A stretch of 64,000 nt of DNA from Pseudoalteromonas spongiae UST010723-006 (GCF_000238255.3 NZ_CP011039.1:483001-547000); one strand, 5' to 3'; numbered from the stretch's first letter, positions 54,245 through 63,774 are shown. Notes: generated by a model from the letters alone, not told the origin. Program-made: numbers and translations.

Positions 54245-55159
54245 GTGTATTTAGATTTTTTTGGCTTAACGGATCAGCCATTTTCCATCGCACCGAATCC
54301 TGACTACCTTTTTTTAAGTGAACGTCATAAAGAAGCATTGGCTCATTTAACCTATGGTTTAGGTGATGCCGGCGGTTTTGTGCTGCTTACAGGTGAGGTC
54401 GGAACTGGTAAAACAACGGTAACACGCTGCATGCTCGAAAGCATAGGTGATGAAACTCAAGTGGCGTTTGTGTTAAACCCATCGTTGTCTGAGTTAGAGT
54501 TACTTGCGAGTATTTGTGATGAGCTGCGTATTCGTTATAAAAAGTCAGAGGCGACGCTTAAAAATTTGACCGATAAAATCAAAAATCGACTGTTAAAAAA
54601 CCATAGCCAAGACAAACGCACTATGCTCGTTATTGATGAAGCTCAGCATTTAAGTGGTGCGGTACTTGAACAGTTGCGCTTATTGACTAATTTAGAAACT
54701 AATCAGCGCAAATTACTGCAAATTATTCTAGTTGGTCAGCCGGAGCTGCAAACATTGTTAAAACGCAATGAGTTACGGCAATTAGCTCAGCGTATTACCG
54801 CTCGTTACCATTTAATGCCACTTAATGAGTCTGAAGTATTTGCGTATATCAAACATCGTTTGCATATTGCAGGCTGCGATACCATGTTGTTTGAAAACTC
54901 AGCAATTAAACGTATTCATCAATTAACTGGGGGGATCCCGCGGCTTATCAATTTATTGTGTGAGCGTGCGCTAATGGGGGCGTTTGCCAATAGTCGTAAA
55001 CAGGTTAATAAAACCATGATAGCAACAGCGGCAACTGAAATATTACCGCTTGAGGCGTCAGTAACGGCCTCATCAGGTGCAAATTATCAGGTGTGGATGT
55101 ATGCCTGCTTTGCTATAGTCGCTGTATTAACGGGCATTGGTTTGTCGTTTATTTTTTAA
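54245..55159 (+). CDS. gspA: GspA/ExeA-type AAA ATPase
   Basis: A 304-residue protein. MYLDFFGLTDQPFSIAPNPDYLFLS (in parts) is the ExeA signature; Walker A GEVGTGKTT, Walker B MLVIDEAQHLS and an AAA helical region follow, with a C-terminal membrane segment at about 282-302. ExeA/GspA with GspB helps assemble the type II secretion secretin in the outer membrane, remodelling peptidoglycan. The start is GTG at 54245. A peptidoglycan-binding domain present in Aeromonas ExeA is missing at this length (the Aeromonas protein is much longer). gspB follows 11 bases later. Confidence 0.88.
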   Translation: MYLDFFGLTDQPFSIAPNPDYLFLSERHKEALAHLTYGLGDAGGFVLLTGEVGTGKTTVTRCMLESIGDETQVAFVLNPSLSELELLASICDELRIRYKKSEATLKNLTDKIKNRLLKNHSQDKRTMLVIDEAQHLSGAVLEQLRLLTNLETNQRKLLQIILVGQPELQTLLKRNELRQLAQRITARYHLMPLNESEVFAYIKHRLHIAGCDTMLFENSAIKRIHQLTGGIPRLINLLCERALMGAFANSRKQVNKTMIATAATEILPLEASVTASSGANYQVWMYACFAIVAVLTGIGLSFIF

Positions 55160-55170
55160 AAGAAGTATGT

Positions 55171-56001
55171 ATGTCTTATATTCTTGATGCATTAAAGCAA
55201 AATGAAACTTCGAGCCGAGGTGCTGTGCCAATGCAAGGTGATTATCAACAGGAATACCTGTTAAGTAAAAAATTACGTTTTTACCGTAATTTGGCTTTAT
55301 TTTTAGGCTTTTTACTGACCCTTACATTGGGTTTCTTTATCGGTAAAGGATTGCAGACTCAGCAAACGAAACCTGCGATTGAAGCGGAGGTTTTACAAAA
55401 CAAGGCAACGCCAAATAACCAAGCTATAATGCCGATTCAGCCGCAAGTGCCAGCAACGTCAGGTACTCAGCAACAAATTCAATACCAACTGGTTCCTGTG
55501 CCAGTTTACACTCAGCCGGTGGCTGCAAATGCACAACCTGTTGTAGAACCGACACCAAGTGAAAAATCACAACCTAAAGCAGATGAAAATGCGCAAGGTG
55601 AAGCCGATTTATCCGAATATAAAGTGGTTGGCTATCAACAAGAAAAAGAACAGAGAGAGCAAACCAACGCCTTAATTGATGCGTTTAGCGAAGCATTTGA
55701 GCAGGCGCAAAATGAACCATTAGAACAGCAAGTGATTTCAGGTTCATCTGCTTCGGCACAAGTGTCACCTATTCAATTATTGCCAGAGGCATTTAGAGCG
55801 CGTATTCCTGAAATGCGTTATCAAGCGCATGTATTTGCTTCAGAACCTAGTCGCAGTTGGATTAAGATTAACGACCGAGAACTCAAAGTGGGCGATAACC
55901 TTAATGGCGTTTACATTATTGATATTGCGGCAGAACAAACCTTAATGCAGTACGACGGTGTGGAGTTTAGTTTAGCTGCGATGGAAGATTGGCAGTTTTA
56001 A
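55171..56001 (+). CDS. gspB: GspB/ExeB-type type II secretion assembly protein
   Basis: A 276-residue protein. MSYILDALKQNE is the GspB/PulB-type start; one membrane segment lies at about 38-60, then a long Gln/Pro-rich linker (about 65-195) and a C-terminal periplasmic domain (RIPEMRYQAHVFASEPSRSWIKINDRELKVGD, in parts). It partners GspA in secretin insertion. I chose ATG at 55171 because MSYILDALK is conserved; a longer frame starting 26 codons upstream overlaps gspA and is unlike the family. Other gsp genes are not in the window, so this pair is separate from the main secretion cluster. Confidence 0.88.
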   Translation: MSYILDALKQNETSSRGAVPMQGDYQQEYLLSKKLRFYRNLALFLGFLLTLTLGFFIGKGLQTQQTKPAIEAEVLQNKATPNNQAIMPIQPQVPATSGTQQQIQYQLVPVPVYTQPVAANAQPVVEPTPSEKSQPKADENAQGEADLSEYKVVGYQQEKEQREQTNALIDAFSEAFEQAQNEPLEQQVISGSSASAQVSPIQLLPEAFRARIPEMRYQAHVFASEPSRSWIKINDRELKVGDNLNGVYIIDIAAEQTLMQYDGVEFSLAAMEDWQF

Positions 56002-56009
56002 AACGGCCA

Positions 56010-57179
56010 TTAAATCCCGTCTTCTGAAATTAAATCAGCTATATCTAAATCATAACGCTGGGCACTTGCCGTGCCTTCAATGCTGTCATCAGATTCCGCT
56101 AAATCAATTATGCGCACTGCCAAGTGGTGATTAAACTCGGCGTTGTAAAATACTTTCACCCGAGGTTTTGTTAGTTGCTGTTGATTTTCAACAACGAGTG
56201 CAATGCGACCTGAGCATAGCTTAACTAATGTTCCCGCTGGATAAACCCCAATAGCTTGAATAAAAGTTTGCAGTAAATCTGGGTCGTAATGGTTCGGTGA
56301 ATGCTCCATTAGTTCACGATATGCAGCAGCGCTGCCAACGGCTTTAGTATGGTCAAAGCCACAAACTAAACTGTCGTACATAATGGCGATGCTAAAAATG
56401 CGCTGCGCTGAATTGAGTTTATCAAAATCTAATTGGTTCGGATAACCGCTGCCATCAAGTAGCTCATTTTGCTCTGAAATTAAGCGTGAAACATGTTCAT
56501 CGGGCTGACCACTGACACGCAATAGTTTTTGTAATTGTGAAATATGTTGCTGCTTTTTAACTCTCAACATCGGTGCGAGTTTGTCGTCGGGAAGGCGTAA
56601 ATTGTCAGGCAGCATTTGGTATCCAACGCGTGAAAGCAACCCTGCAAGCACCATGTGCTCGCTTGCTAACGGCTGGTAGTTTTGATGAATGCAAAACTGT
56701 GCCAAGCTTACCGCCACCCGTAGTAAGTGACTGTTGAGCAAAGCGTTAGACATTTTACAACGTACCACTAATGCAACGGCTTCTTTATGCTGTCGCGTCA
56801 GTGTTAATACTTGCTGCGCTAAACTTTGTAACCCCGAAATATCAATTGGGGTGTGGGATTTTGCGCGCGCTAATGTATCGTCAATGATTGCATGCGCTCG
56901 GTCTTGCCAATCAAGTGCCGCTTCTAATTGACTCTCAATTTTGGCTTTTTTAGTAAACGTTGTTGTTTGTTGTTGAGTGCTTTTTTTAGAACGACTAGGG
57001 TCGACAAGTACTTCTATTACGCCTTTTTTCTTTAGTGCTTGCAGTGCAAAGTAATTTCTTACTAAGCCCGTTTGCACTACTTTAACAGCGCCTAATTGTT
57101 TAGTTACTTCTTCAACAAAATCGCCCACCTCTAATTTAGTAATGGGCAATTTTATTTTACCGTCTGGTGTGATGCTCAT
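56010..57179 (-). CDS. Degenerate HD-GYP protein with DUF3391 domain
   Basis: A 389-residue protein. The N-terminal DUF3391 region (about 8-70; LEVGDFVEEVTKQLGAVKVVQTG in parts) is followed by an HD-GYP-shaped domain (about 130-350). In place of LLHDIGK it reads LLSRVGYQ (about residue 183), and in place of HHERLDGKGYP it reads EQNELLDGSGYP; so the metal-binding His/Asp residues are lost while GYP remains. Likely a catalytically dead paralogue that binds c-di-GMP or partners. It lies 5 bases after the active paralogue and was probably formed by tandem duplication. Confidence 0.85.
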   Translation of the reverse strand: MSITPDGKIKLPITKLEVGDFVEEVTKQLGAVKVVQTGLVRNYFALQALKKKGVIEVLVDPSRSKKSTQQQTTTFTKKAKIESQLEAALDWQDRAHAIIDDTLARAKSHTPIDISGLQSLAQQVLTLTRQHKEAVALVVRCKMSNALLNSHLLRVAVSLAQFCIHQNYQPLASEHMVLAGLLSRVGYQMLPDNLRLPDDKLAPMLRVKKQQHISQLQKLLRVSGQPDEHVSRLISEQNELLDGSGYPNQLDFDKLNSAQRIFSIAIMYDSLVCGFDHTKAVGSAAAYRELMEHSPNHYDPDLLQTFIQAIGVYPAGTLVKLCSGRIALVVENQQQLTKPRVKVFYNAEFNHHLAVRIIDLAESDDSIEGTASAQRYDLDIADLISEDGI

Positions 57180-57184
57180 GTATC

Positions 57185-58384
57185 TTAATCAAAAAAAGCA
57201 TTGCGGAAGAATTTAATTAAATCAATGCCAAAGTCTTCTGGTTTAATAGATGACTCAAGCTCGTCGTCAATGCGGTTGCTGGCTAAATTGAGGTCTTGTA
57301 CTTCAGTGTAATGTTGATGTTTTGCACTGTAGAATACTTTAACTGTTGGTTTTAACGGCTGCTCAAAGTTGCTTTGCGATACAATGCCCAGTTTTTGGCT
57401 TTTTAATTTTACTAACGTGCCCACAGGGTGAATGCCAATGCATTGAATAAAGCGTGCGACTAATTCGCTATCAAAACTATTTGGGCAGTCACTTCGTATA
57501 ATTTTAAACGCTTGGATTGGGTTCATCCCGTCTTTATATACTCGTTTTGCAGTTAGTGCGTCATATACATCGACAATTGAGATCATACGTACGTACTGAT
57601 TTATCTCATCACCTTTTAAGCCAAATGGGTAGCCTTTACCATCTAAGCGCTCATGGTGAAATCCGGCAACTTGAATGGCGATATCACTGAGTTCTGACTC
57701 TTCTAAAATCTCTTTGCTGTATAGCGCGTGACGTTTAATTTCGTCAAATTCAGCATCGGTGAGTTTGCCTGGTTTATTTAAAATCGCGTCTGGAACTTTG
57801 ATTTTGCCAATGTCATGTAACAGCGCACCCGTTGCTAGTTCATGAATAACCTCACGCTCAAACCCCATGTGCTTGGCAAAAATACTCATTAATACCGATA
57901 CATTAATTGAGTGCTCTAACAAATATGCATCTTTTTCGCGAATGCGGGTCATGCAGGCGAGGGCATCTTGGTTGCGAAAAACCGAATCAATAAAACCGCT
58001 AGCAACCTGCTTAAATGGCGCAACGTCAATTTTGCGTCCTGCACGAATATCGTCAAATGCTTTTGATTGCAGTTGTTTCGCTTCGGTATAAAGTTTTTTT
58101 GCTTTGTTTGCTTCGCTTGAGAAACTCGCCGTTGCTTTGGTTGGATCAAACTTAGGTGTTTCGATTGCGTTTTCGCTAGAATCGTTATTTTTTTCTGCGT
58201 TTAAATCAATGAATTTATCGGGGTCGACAGACACTTCTAAAATACCGGACTTTGCTAATTTATTGATGGCGGTTTGCGTCCTTACCCAGCCTTCTGACTT
58301 AACTTTCACACTACCTTGTTGCTTTACAACCCCTTGCACATACATGCCGGGTTTAAGATCAGATATTAAAATGGTTTTTAACAT
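57185..58384 (-). CDS. HD-GYP cyclic-di-GMP phosphodiesterase with DUF3391 domain
   Basis: A 399-residue protein. The DUF3391 region is at about 5-70 (LKPGMYVQGVVKQQGSVKVKSEGWV in parts), a variable linker at 70-130, and the HD-GYP domain at about 130-340 with intact ligands: LLHDIGKIKVP, RHALYSKEIL, GFHHERLDGKGYPFGL and VDVYDALTAKRVYK. It should hydrolyse c-di-GMP to pGpG or GMP. It is upstream in transcription of its degenerate paralogue, 5 bases apart, so they are likely made together and may form a heteromer. Confidence 0.92.
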   Translation of the reverse strand: MLKTILISDLKPGMYVQGVVKQQGSVKVKSEGWVRTQTAINKLAKSGILEVSVDPDKFIDLNAEKNNDSSENAIETPKFDPTKATASFSSEANKAKKLYTEAKQLQSKAFDDIRAGRKIDVAPFKQVASGFIDSVFRNQDALACMTRIREKDAYLLEHSINVSVLMSIFAKHMGFEREVIHELATGALLHDIGKIKVPDAILNKPGKLTDAEFDEIKRHALYSKEILEESELSDIAIQVAGFHHERLDGKGYPFGLKGDEINQYVRMISIVDVYDALTAKRVYKDGMNPIQAFKIIRSDCPNSFDSELVARFIQCIGIHPVGTLVKLKSQKLGIVSQSNFEQPLKPTVKVFYSAKHQHYTEVQDLNLASNRIDDELESSIKPEDFGIDLIKFFRNAFFD

Positions 58385-58460
58385 TGGCAGTACATCTTTG
58401 AATTTTGATTATCTTTAAAATTAGCAAACATTATGCTGAAAATTAAGCGGAAGATAAAAG

Positions 58461-58491
58461 AAAAGGGCTGAAGTTTACACTTAGCCCTTTT
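58461..58491 (-). terminator. Intrinsic terminator of putA
   Basis: AAAAGGGCT (58461-58469) and AGCCCTTTT (58483-58491) form the stem; inner bases can pair further with mismatches. On the minus strand the stem is followed by CTTTTATC. It lies 35 bases after the putA stop. Confidence 0.8.
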
Positions 58492-58526
58492 ATTTTGCTT
58501 AACAAGCCGGTTTCCCGAGCTTTAGA

Positions 58527-61500
58527 TTAATCTTCGTCAGTTAGCGTCATTAGTGATGTGTTACCACCTGATGCTGTGGTATCAATACTGATGGTTTTTT
58601 CAGTAACTAAGCGATTGATTAGTGTGTCGTAATACTGTGCACTGATCACCGGTAAAATAGCACCAGAGCGTGCAGCCAGTTTTTCGTTTACATGTGCTTT
58701 ACGTTCACAACCACTGCCAATTACAGCGCCTGCAACGTGCGGGTGAGCAAGTGTTGCATTAAACTCAGACAGTTTAGCCACTTGTAAAACGCCCTCAGCA
58801 ACACCGCATGCTAATAACTTAGCACGGAAAGCTAACGCTTCTTCGTGGAATAGGTCAGACACCACGGTAATTACAGTATTACCCGCTGCAATCGCCGTTA
58901 CGATAGACAATACCCAGAAGTTAAATGAAGTATCCTTATCTGCGTAGCAAACAACACAGCCGCGCGGCTCTAGGTAAATTGTGTTTGATTCACCAGTTGG
59001 GCCTGGTAGCACAGTACCTTTGGCTAAACGCTTTTCAATACGGTCAAGCTGACTACGTGCATCGGCAATTGTTTGTGTTAAATCATCTGCAAGCTTATCC
59101 ATGATTTCAACTTGTGCGATTTTAGCCAGCATCTGACGACATACTGAAATACGGTCGTTTAAGCTGGTTGCACGCCAAGTTTTTTCATCGCGAATTGAGT
59201 TAACCATCATTTGATTAACGCGTTCAACTGCATGGTTGTCATCAACAATTGCTTCGCCATCAAGGTTGATATTGGTAGCTTGAACGTTTTCAGGTGCAGC
59301 ATTTTCTTTTACTAAACGTGTTAGATAAGTTGGGCCACCTGCTTTAGGGCCTGTACCTGATAGGCCTCGACCACCAAATGGTTGCACACCAACAACGGCA
59401 CCAATCATATTGCGGTTTACGTAAATATTACCGGCACGTGATTGCTTAGCTAAGTATTCAGCACGTTCTTCGATACGGGTGTGAATACCCATAGTTAAGC
59501 CAAAACCAGTGCTGTTTACTTGGTTGATTACGTTATCAATTTCAGTACCTTTGAAACGGATTACGTGTACACATGGACCAAATACTTCTTTCGTTAATAC
59601 CGATAAATCACTGATCTCGTATAAACGTGGTGCAAAGAAGAAGTGACCGTTTTCATCTTCAGCCGGAATAGGGCATTCAAAATGCAGTGTCGCTTTATCT
59701 TTTAAGTATTCAACGTGTTCATTTAGTGCATCAAGTGCTTTTTGGTCGATAACCGGGCCAACATCTGTTGATAGATAAGCTGGGTCGCCAACGTGTAGCT
59801 CTTTCATCGCGCCTTTAATCATCTTGATTACTTTGTCTGCGATTTCGTCTTGTACGAATAATACGCGCAGTGCAGAACAGCGCTGACCTGCTGATTGGAA
59901 CCCAGAAGAAATAACATCGTCAACGACTTGCTCTGGTAGCGCGGTAGAATCAACGATCATACAGTTTTGACCACCCGTTTCGGCAATCAGAGGTACTTGG
60001 TCGCCACCACGTTCTGCTAGGGTTTGCGCAATGCGTGTACCTGTTTCAGTTGAACCTGTAAACATAACTGCTTGTACGCGCTCGTCAGGAATAATTACCT
60101 GACCTACTTTGCTACCGCGAGCAATAACAGGCTGTACTACGTCTTTTGGTAAGCCAACGTCACGCATTAACTCAATTGCACGAAGTGCAACAAGTGATGT
60201 TTGCTCTGCTGGTTTTGCAATGACTGAGTTACCTGTTGCGATTGCCGCTGCTACTTGGCCTAAGAAAATCGCAAGTGGGAAGTTCCACGGGCTAATACAT
60301 AAAATTACACCACGTGGTGAAAAGCGGCTATCAGCTGCAAGCTCTTCAGCGCGCGCTGCGTAGTAACGACAAAAATCTACAGCTTCACGTACTTCATCAA
60401 CACCATCTTGCGCTACTTTACCTGCTTCTTTAATACACAATGCAATAAGTTCATCGCGATGACGCTCTAAAATGTCACCAGTGCGACGTAAGATTTCAGC
60501 GCGCTCAGCAACTGGCGTTTGAGACCAAGATTGGAAAGCTGATTCAGCTGTATCAACAAGGGCTTTCATTTCAGCTTCGTCTTGGTGACGAATAGAACCA
60601 AGCACCTCAGCGTGGTTTGCTGGGTTAATTACCGCCTCGTGACCTTCAGGCACATCTGCATGAGTCATTAGGTTTTCAGCAACCCATTTGTCAATATTCG
60701 CTTTGAATGGCGTAATATGGTTAATGTTGGTTAAATCTAAACCTTTAGAGTTTTGACGCTCTTCACCAAATAAGTCTTTTGGTAAAACGATTTGTGGGTT
60801 GCGCTTATTGCGAACACGTTGAATTTTTTCAACGGGATCTTCAAGCAGTGATTCTACTGGCTGAGATTCATCAACAATGGCATTTACAAATGATGAGTTA
60901 GCGCCGTTTTCCAATAGACGACGTACTAAGTATGCAAGTAAGTCTTCGTGTTGACCTACTGGTGCGTATACACGACATTGAACACGATCTTGCGTTACAA
61001 CTTGGTCGAATAATGATTCACCCATACCGTGCAAGCGCTGGAATTCAAAGTTTGAATAGTTGCCATCAGCAAGTTCTAAAATAGTGGCTGCTGAGTATGC
61101 ATTGTGTGTTGCAAACTGCGGGAAAATCACATCTCGTGCTTTCATTAGCTTAATTGCACACGCTTTGTAAGACACGTCAGTTGTCGCTTTACGTGTGAAT
61201 ACTGGGTAATCTTCAAGGCCATCTGCTTGTGTAAGCTTTACTTCAGTATCCCAGTAAGCACCTTTTACAAGGCGAACCATCATTTTACGATTTACACGTC
61301 GACAAAGTGCTTCTAACCAGTCGATTACAAAAATAGCACGCTTTTGGTAAGCCTGAACCGCTAAACCAAAACCAGCCCAATTGCCAAGAGCATCATCAGA
61401 AAATACCGCTTCAATAATATCTAAAGAGATATCTAAACGGTCAGCTTCTTCGGCATCAACTGTAAAGTTAATGTCGTACTGCTTTGCTGTTAGTGCTAGC

Positions 61501-62327
61501 TCTTTAAGCTTAGGGACAAGTTCTTCCATTACGCGCTCACGGTGTGTGAACTCATAACGCGGGTGAATAGCTGAAAGTTTTACAGAAATACCAGGGCTTT
61601 TTATAGGGCCGCGACCATTGGCTGCTTTACCGATAGCGTGAATTGCCATCATATAGCTATTAAAATAACGTTCAGCATCCGCCATAGTGCGGGCGCCTTC
61701 ACCTAGCATATCGTAAGAGTATGCGTAGCCTTTTGCTTCTTTATCTTTCGCGCGCTCTACCGCTTCTTCAATGGTAGTACCCATAACAAACTGCTTGCCC
61801 ATGATCTTCATGGCATATTGCACTGATTTACGAATAGCAGGCTCACCAATACGACCCATAGTGCGCTTTAATAAGCCGAACTGGTCTTCTTTGTTTTTGT
61901 CTGCATAGTTAACCATTTTACCTGTTAATAACAGACCCCAGCTTGATGCATTTACAAACAGAGAATCGCTGTTACCTAAGTGAGAGCTCCAGTCGCCGTT
62001 TGCTAGCTTATCGCGAATAAGGCTATCTTGAGTTTCTTTATCTGGTACACGTAGCAATGCTTCAGCAAGGCACATTAATACCACGCCTTCTTCAGAAGAC
62101 AGTGAGTATTCGTTAAGTAGTGCATCAACACCACCTTGACCTTCTTGATCGTTACGAATATTTAATACCATTTGGCGTGCACGTTCCCATGCACGGCTAC
62201 GTGCGCTAACACCAACTTCTGCAAGTGGCAGAATATGGTCAATAACTTGGTCTTCATCAATACGGTAAAAGTCACGGATCTGCTGGCGGATCGGACATTT
62301 GGTAGTTAAATCACCATTGTAAAGCAT
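58527..62327 (-). CDS. putA: Bifunctional proline dehydrogenase / P5C dehydrogenase PutA
   Basis: A 1266-residue enzyme. A helical N-terminal part leads to the FAD-binding proline dehydrogenase barrel (about 170-480; SIKSPGISVKLSAIHPRY-type, MVRLVKGAYWDTEVK, YAPVGQHEDLLAYLVRRLLENGANSS in parts). Then comes the aldehyde dehydrogenase part (about 580-1050; SPWNFPLAIFLGQ, FTGSTETG, ETGGQN, SAGQRCSALR with catalytic Cys) and a C-terminal domain. It oxidises proline to glutamate. The E. coli-type N-terminal ribbon-helix-helix repressor segment is missing, so it cannot autoregulate; the divergent putR fits that. Confidence 0.96.
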   Translation of the reverse strand: MLYNGDLTTKCPIRQQIRDFYRIDEDQVIDHILPLAEVGVSARSRAWERARQMVLNIRNDQEGQGGVDALLNEYSLSSEEGVVLMCLAEALLRVPDKETQDSLIRDKLANGDWSSHLGNSDSLFVNASSWGLLLTGKMVNYADKNKEDQFGLLKRTMGRIGEPAIRKSVQYAMKIMGKQFVMGTTIEEAVERAKDKEAKGYAYSYDMLGEGARTMADAERYFNSYMMAIHAIGKAANGRGPIKSPGISVKLSAIHPRYEFTHRERVMEELVPKLKELALTAKQYDINFTVDAEEADRLDISLDIIEAVFSDDALGNWAGFGLAVQAYQKRAIFVIDWLEALCRRVNRKMMVRLVKGAYWDTEVKLTQADGLEDYPVFTRKATTDVSYKACAIKLMKARDVIFPQFATHNAYSAATILELADGNYSNFEFQRLHGMGESLFDQVVTQDRVQCRVYAPVGQHEDLLAYLVRRLLENGANSSFVNAIVDESQPVESLLEDPVEKIQRVRNKRNPQIVLPKDLFGEERQNSKGLDLTNINHITPFKANIDKWVAENLMTHADVPEGHEAVINPANHAEVLGSIRHQDEAEMKALVDTAESAFQSWSQTPVAERAEILRRTGDILERHRDELIALCIKEAGKVAQDGVDEVREAVDFCRYYAARAEELAADSRFSPRGVILCISPWNFPLAIFLGQVAAAIATGNSVIAKPAEQTSLVALRAIELMRDVGLPKDVVQPVIARGSKVGQVIIPDERVQAVMFTGSTETGTRIAQTLAERGGDQVPLIAETGGQNCMIVDSTALPEQVVDDVISSGFQSAGQRCSALRVLFVQDEIADKVIKMIKGAMKELHVGDPAYLSTDVGPVIDQKALDALNEHVEYLKDKATLHFECPIPAEDENGHFFFAPRLYEISDLSVLTKEVFGPCVHVIRFKGTEIDNVINQVNSTGFGLTMGIHTRIEERAEYLAKQSRAGNIYVNRNMIGAVVGVQPFGGRGLSGTGPKAGGPTYLTRLVKENAAPENVQATNINLDGEAIVDDNHAVERVNQMMVNSIRDEKTWRATSLNDRISVCRQMLAKIAQVEIMDKLADDLTQTIADARSQLDRIEKRLAKGTVLPGPTGESNTIYLEPRGCVVCYADKDTSFNFWVLSIVTAIAAGNTVITVVSDLFHEEALAFRAKLLACGVAEGVLQVAKLSEFNATLAHPHVAGAVIGSGCERKAHVNEKLAARSGAILPVISAQYYDTLINRLVTEKTISIDTTASGGNTSLMTLTDED

Positions 62328-62390
62328 AAAGAAACCCTCAAAATAAAATAGGTTAAATTTATAAAATAGGGGCGTAGTGTAATTTCTTTT

Positions 62391-62405
62391 CAGCAGAATG
62401 TGCTG
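62391..62405. promoter_or_regulatory. Lrp-type operator between putA and putR
   Basis: CAGCAGAATGTGCTG is a 15-base imperfect palindrome that matches 12 of 15 positions of the Lrp consensus YAGHAWATTWTDCTR, including all five bases at each end. It lies 64 bases upstream of putA and 66 bases upstream of the putR ATG, in the shared divergent promoter region. It is a good candidate for PutR control of both genes; by analogy, proline would be the inducer. Confidence 0.65.
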
Positions 62406-62470
62406 GCGTATTTTGGCTATATCCGGTAATTTACAGGGAATTGTTCAAAAGATGCCAAATAATATTCTGT

Positions 62471-62959
62471 ATGACCACCTCTATCAAAACACGAGTGCTC
62501 GATCGAATCGATTTAGCAATTTTAGATGTTTTACAAAGAAATGGCCGAATTTCTAACGTAAATTTAGCGAAACAAGTTAATTTAAGTCCAAGCCCGTGCC
62601 TTGAAAGGGTTAAAAAGCTTGAAGACGATGGTTATATTGAAGGTTATGGTGCACGTTTAAATGCTACCAAGCTGAAACAAAATGTGGTTGCCCACGTTGA
62701 AGTAACATTAAAAGAATCAACCGAAGCCGCATTTGATATTTTCAAACAGCATATTATGCGCATTGGCCAAGTGGTGTCGTGTGATATGGTGGCGGGTGGC
62801 TACGATTACCTACTAAAAATACGTGTTGGCGATATGATTGAATACCGTGAAGTACTCGGTAAAATTGTAGATACACCAGGCGTTGGTACCAACCGTACTT
62901 ACATGGTAATTGAGCATGTTAAGCAAGACGCCGGTTTAACCGTGCAGGTTGAAGAGTAA
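62471..62959 (+). CDS. putR: Lrp-family regulator of proline catabolism (PutR-like)
   Basis: A 162-residue protein. The N-terminal helix-turn-helix (about 8-65; LDRIDLAILDVLQRNGRISNVNLAKQVNLSPSPCLERVKKLE, in parts) and the C-terminal RAM domain (about 75-150; GQVVSCDMVAGGYDYLLKIRV in parts) give an Lrp-type protein. The divergent position to putA matches the PutR activator arrangement of many alpha- and gammaproteobacteria. I chose ATG at 62471 over a TTG 10 codons upstream because it gives the usual Lrp start. The Lrp-type box at 62391-62405 is in the shared promoter. Confidence 0.88.
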   Translation: MTTSIKTRVLDRIDLAILDVLQRNGRISNVNLAKQVNLSPSPCLERVKKLEDDGYIEGYGARLNATKLKQNVVAHVEVTLKESTEAAFDIFKQHIMRIGQVVSCDMVAGGYDYLLKIRVGDMIEYREVLGKIVDTPGVGTNRTYMVIEHVKQDAGLTVQVEE

Positions 62960-63086
62960 TTCCGAACTTATTAAAAATTACCTGTTTTATTGCTGAGTGG
63001 TTTTGCCCTCGTAGCAAGTGACTCACAAATTAATGCAATAGGAATAACGTTTACTCAAACGTTTTTGAGTAAGGGATAACAGATAC

Positions 63087-63115
63087 AAAAAAAGCGCTGG
63101 ATAAGCGCTTTTTTT
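63087..63115 (-). terminator. Intrinsic terminator of the YgiM-like gene
   Basis: AAAAAAAGCGCT and AGCGCTTTTTTT pair around GGATA, with A- and T-runs on both flanks. It lies 15 bases after the stop of the SH3 gene and could also stop putR transcripts. Confidence 0.92.
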
Positions 63116-63129
63116 ATATAGAGTAGATA

Positions 63130-63774
63130 TTACGCCCAACCGTCGTAACGTTTGCGTCGCGATAACACGATTGTGATGATAATCCCCAGTAAAATACCAA
63201 TAAATGCAATACCGCCGCCATAAATCAATAGCTGCTTTTGCTGTTTTTCACTGGCTTGTTGCTTTTGATTACGTGAGCTTGAAATTTGGGCATTTAGCTT
63301 TTCAATTTCAGCATTGAGTTCACGGTTTTTAACTTCCAAATCACTGGCAGTTTGACGCAGTACTGGCATATCACGTTGGCTTGAATTTAGCTCTGCTTGT
63401 AAATCAGCTAATTGATTTTTTAGCTTAAGGTTTTGTTGTGCTAAACCCGGGCGCTTGCTGATATTACGTTTATCAATCCAACCTGTACGACCGCGGCTAT
63501 CTTTTACTTGGCTATAGCCCGTTTCTTTATTTTCATCGAGCAACTGTAATTCGGTACCTGCTTGCACAGAACCAAGAATGCGATAATTTTTGCCTGGACC
63601 TGAGTGCATATAAACAAATAGGTTGTCGGTAATATAAGCAGTTGAAGAAGATGCGCTTTCAGTTGTTTGTACTTCCAGTACTTCAGTCGCTGATTCGCCG
63701 TTAGTTTGCGTTTCTGCGTGGATAGCTGTGCTTAAACTCGCTAATAAAAGAAATGCAGCAATCGGTTTAAACAT
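63130..63774 (-). CDS. SH3-domain membrane protein (YgiM/TIGR04211 type)
   Basis: A 214-residue protein. A signal peptide (cut near IHA-ET, residue 20) precedes a bacterial SH3 domain (about 45-108; LFVYMHSGPGKNYRILGSVQAGTELQLL in parts, GRTGWIDKRNI), a coiled coil (about 110-175) and a C-terminal membrane helix (about 185-205; LLIYGGGIAFIGILLGIIITIVL in parts) with a short basic tail. The layout matches E. coli YgiM, which lies next to cca; here cca is about 9 kb away. The role is unknown; SH3 domains of this sort often bind peptidoglycan. Confidence 0.85.
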   Translation of the reverse strand: MFKPIAAFLLLASLSTAIHAETQTNGESATEVLEVQTTESASSSTAYITDNLFVYMHSGPGKNYRILGSVQAGTELQLLDENKETGYSQVKDSRGRTGWIDKRNISKRPGLAQQNLKLKNQLADLQAELNSSQRDMPVLRQTASDLEVKNRELNAEIEKLNAQISSSRNQKQQASEKQQKQLLIYGGGIAFIGILLGIIITIVLSRRKRYDGWA

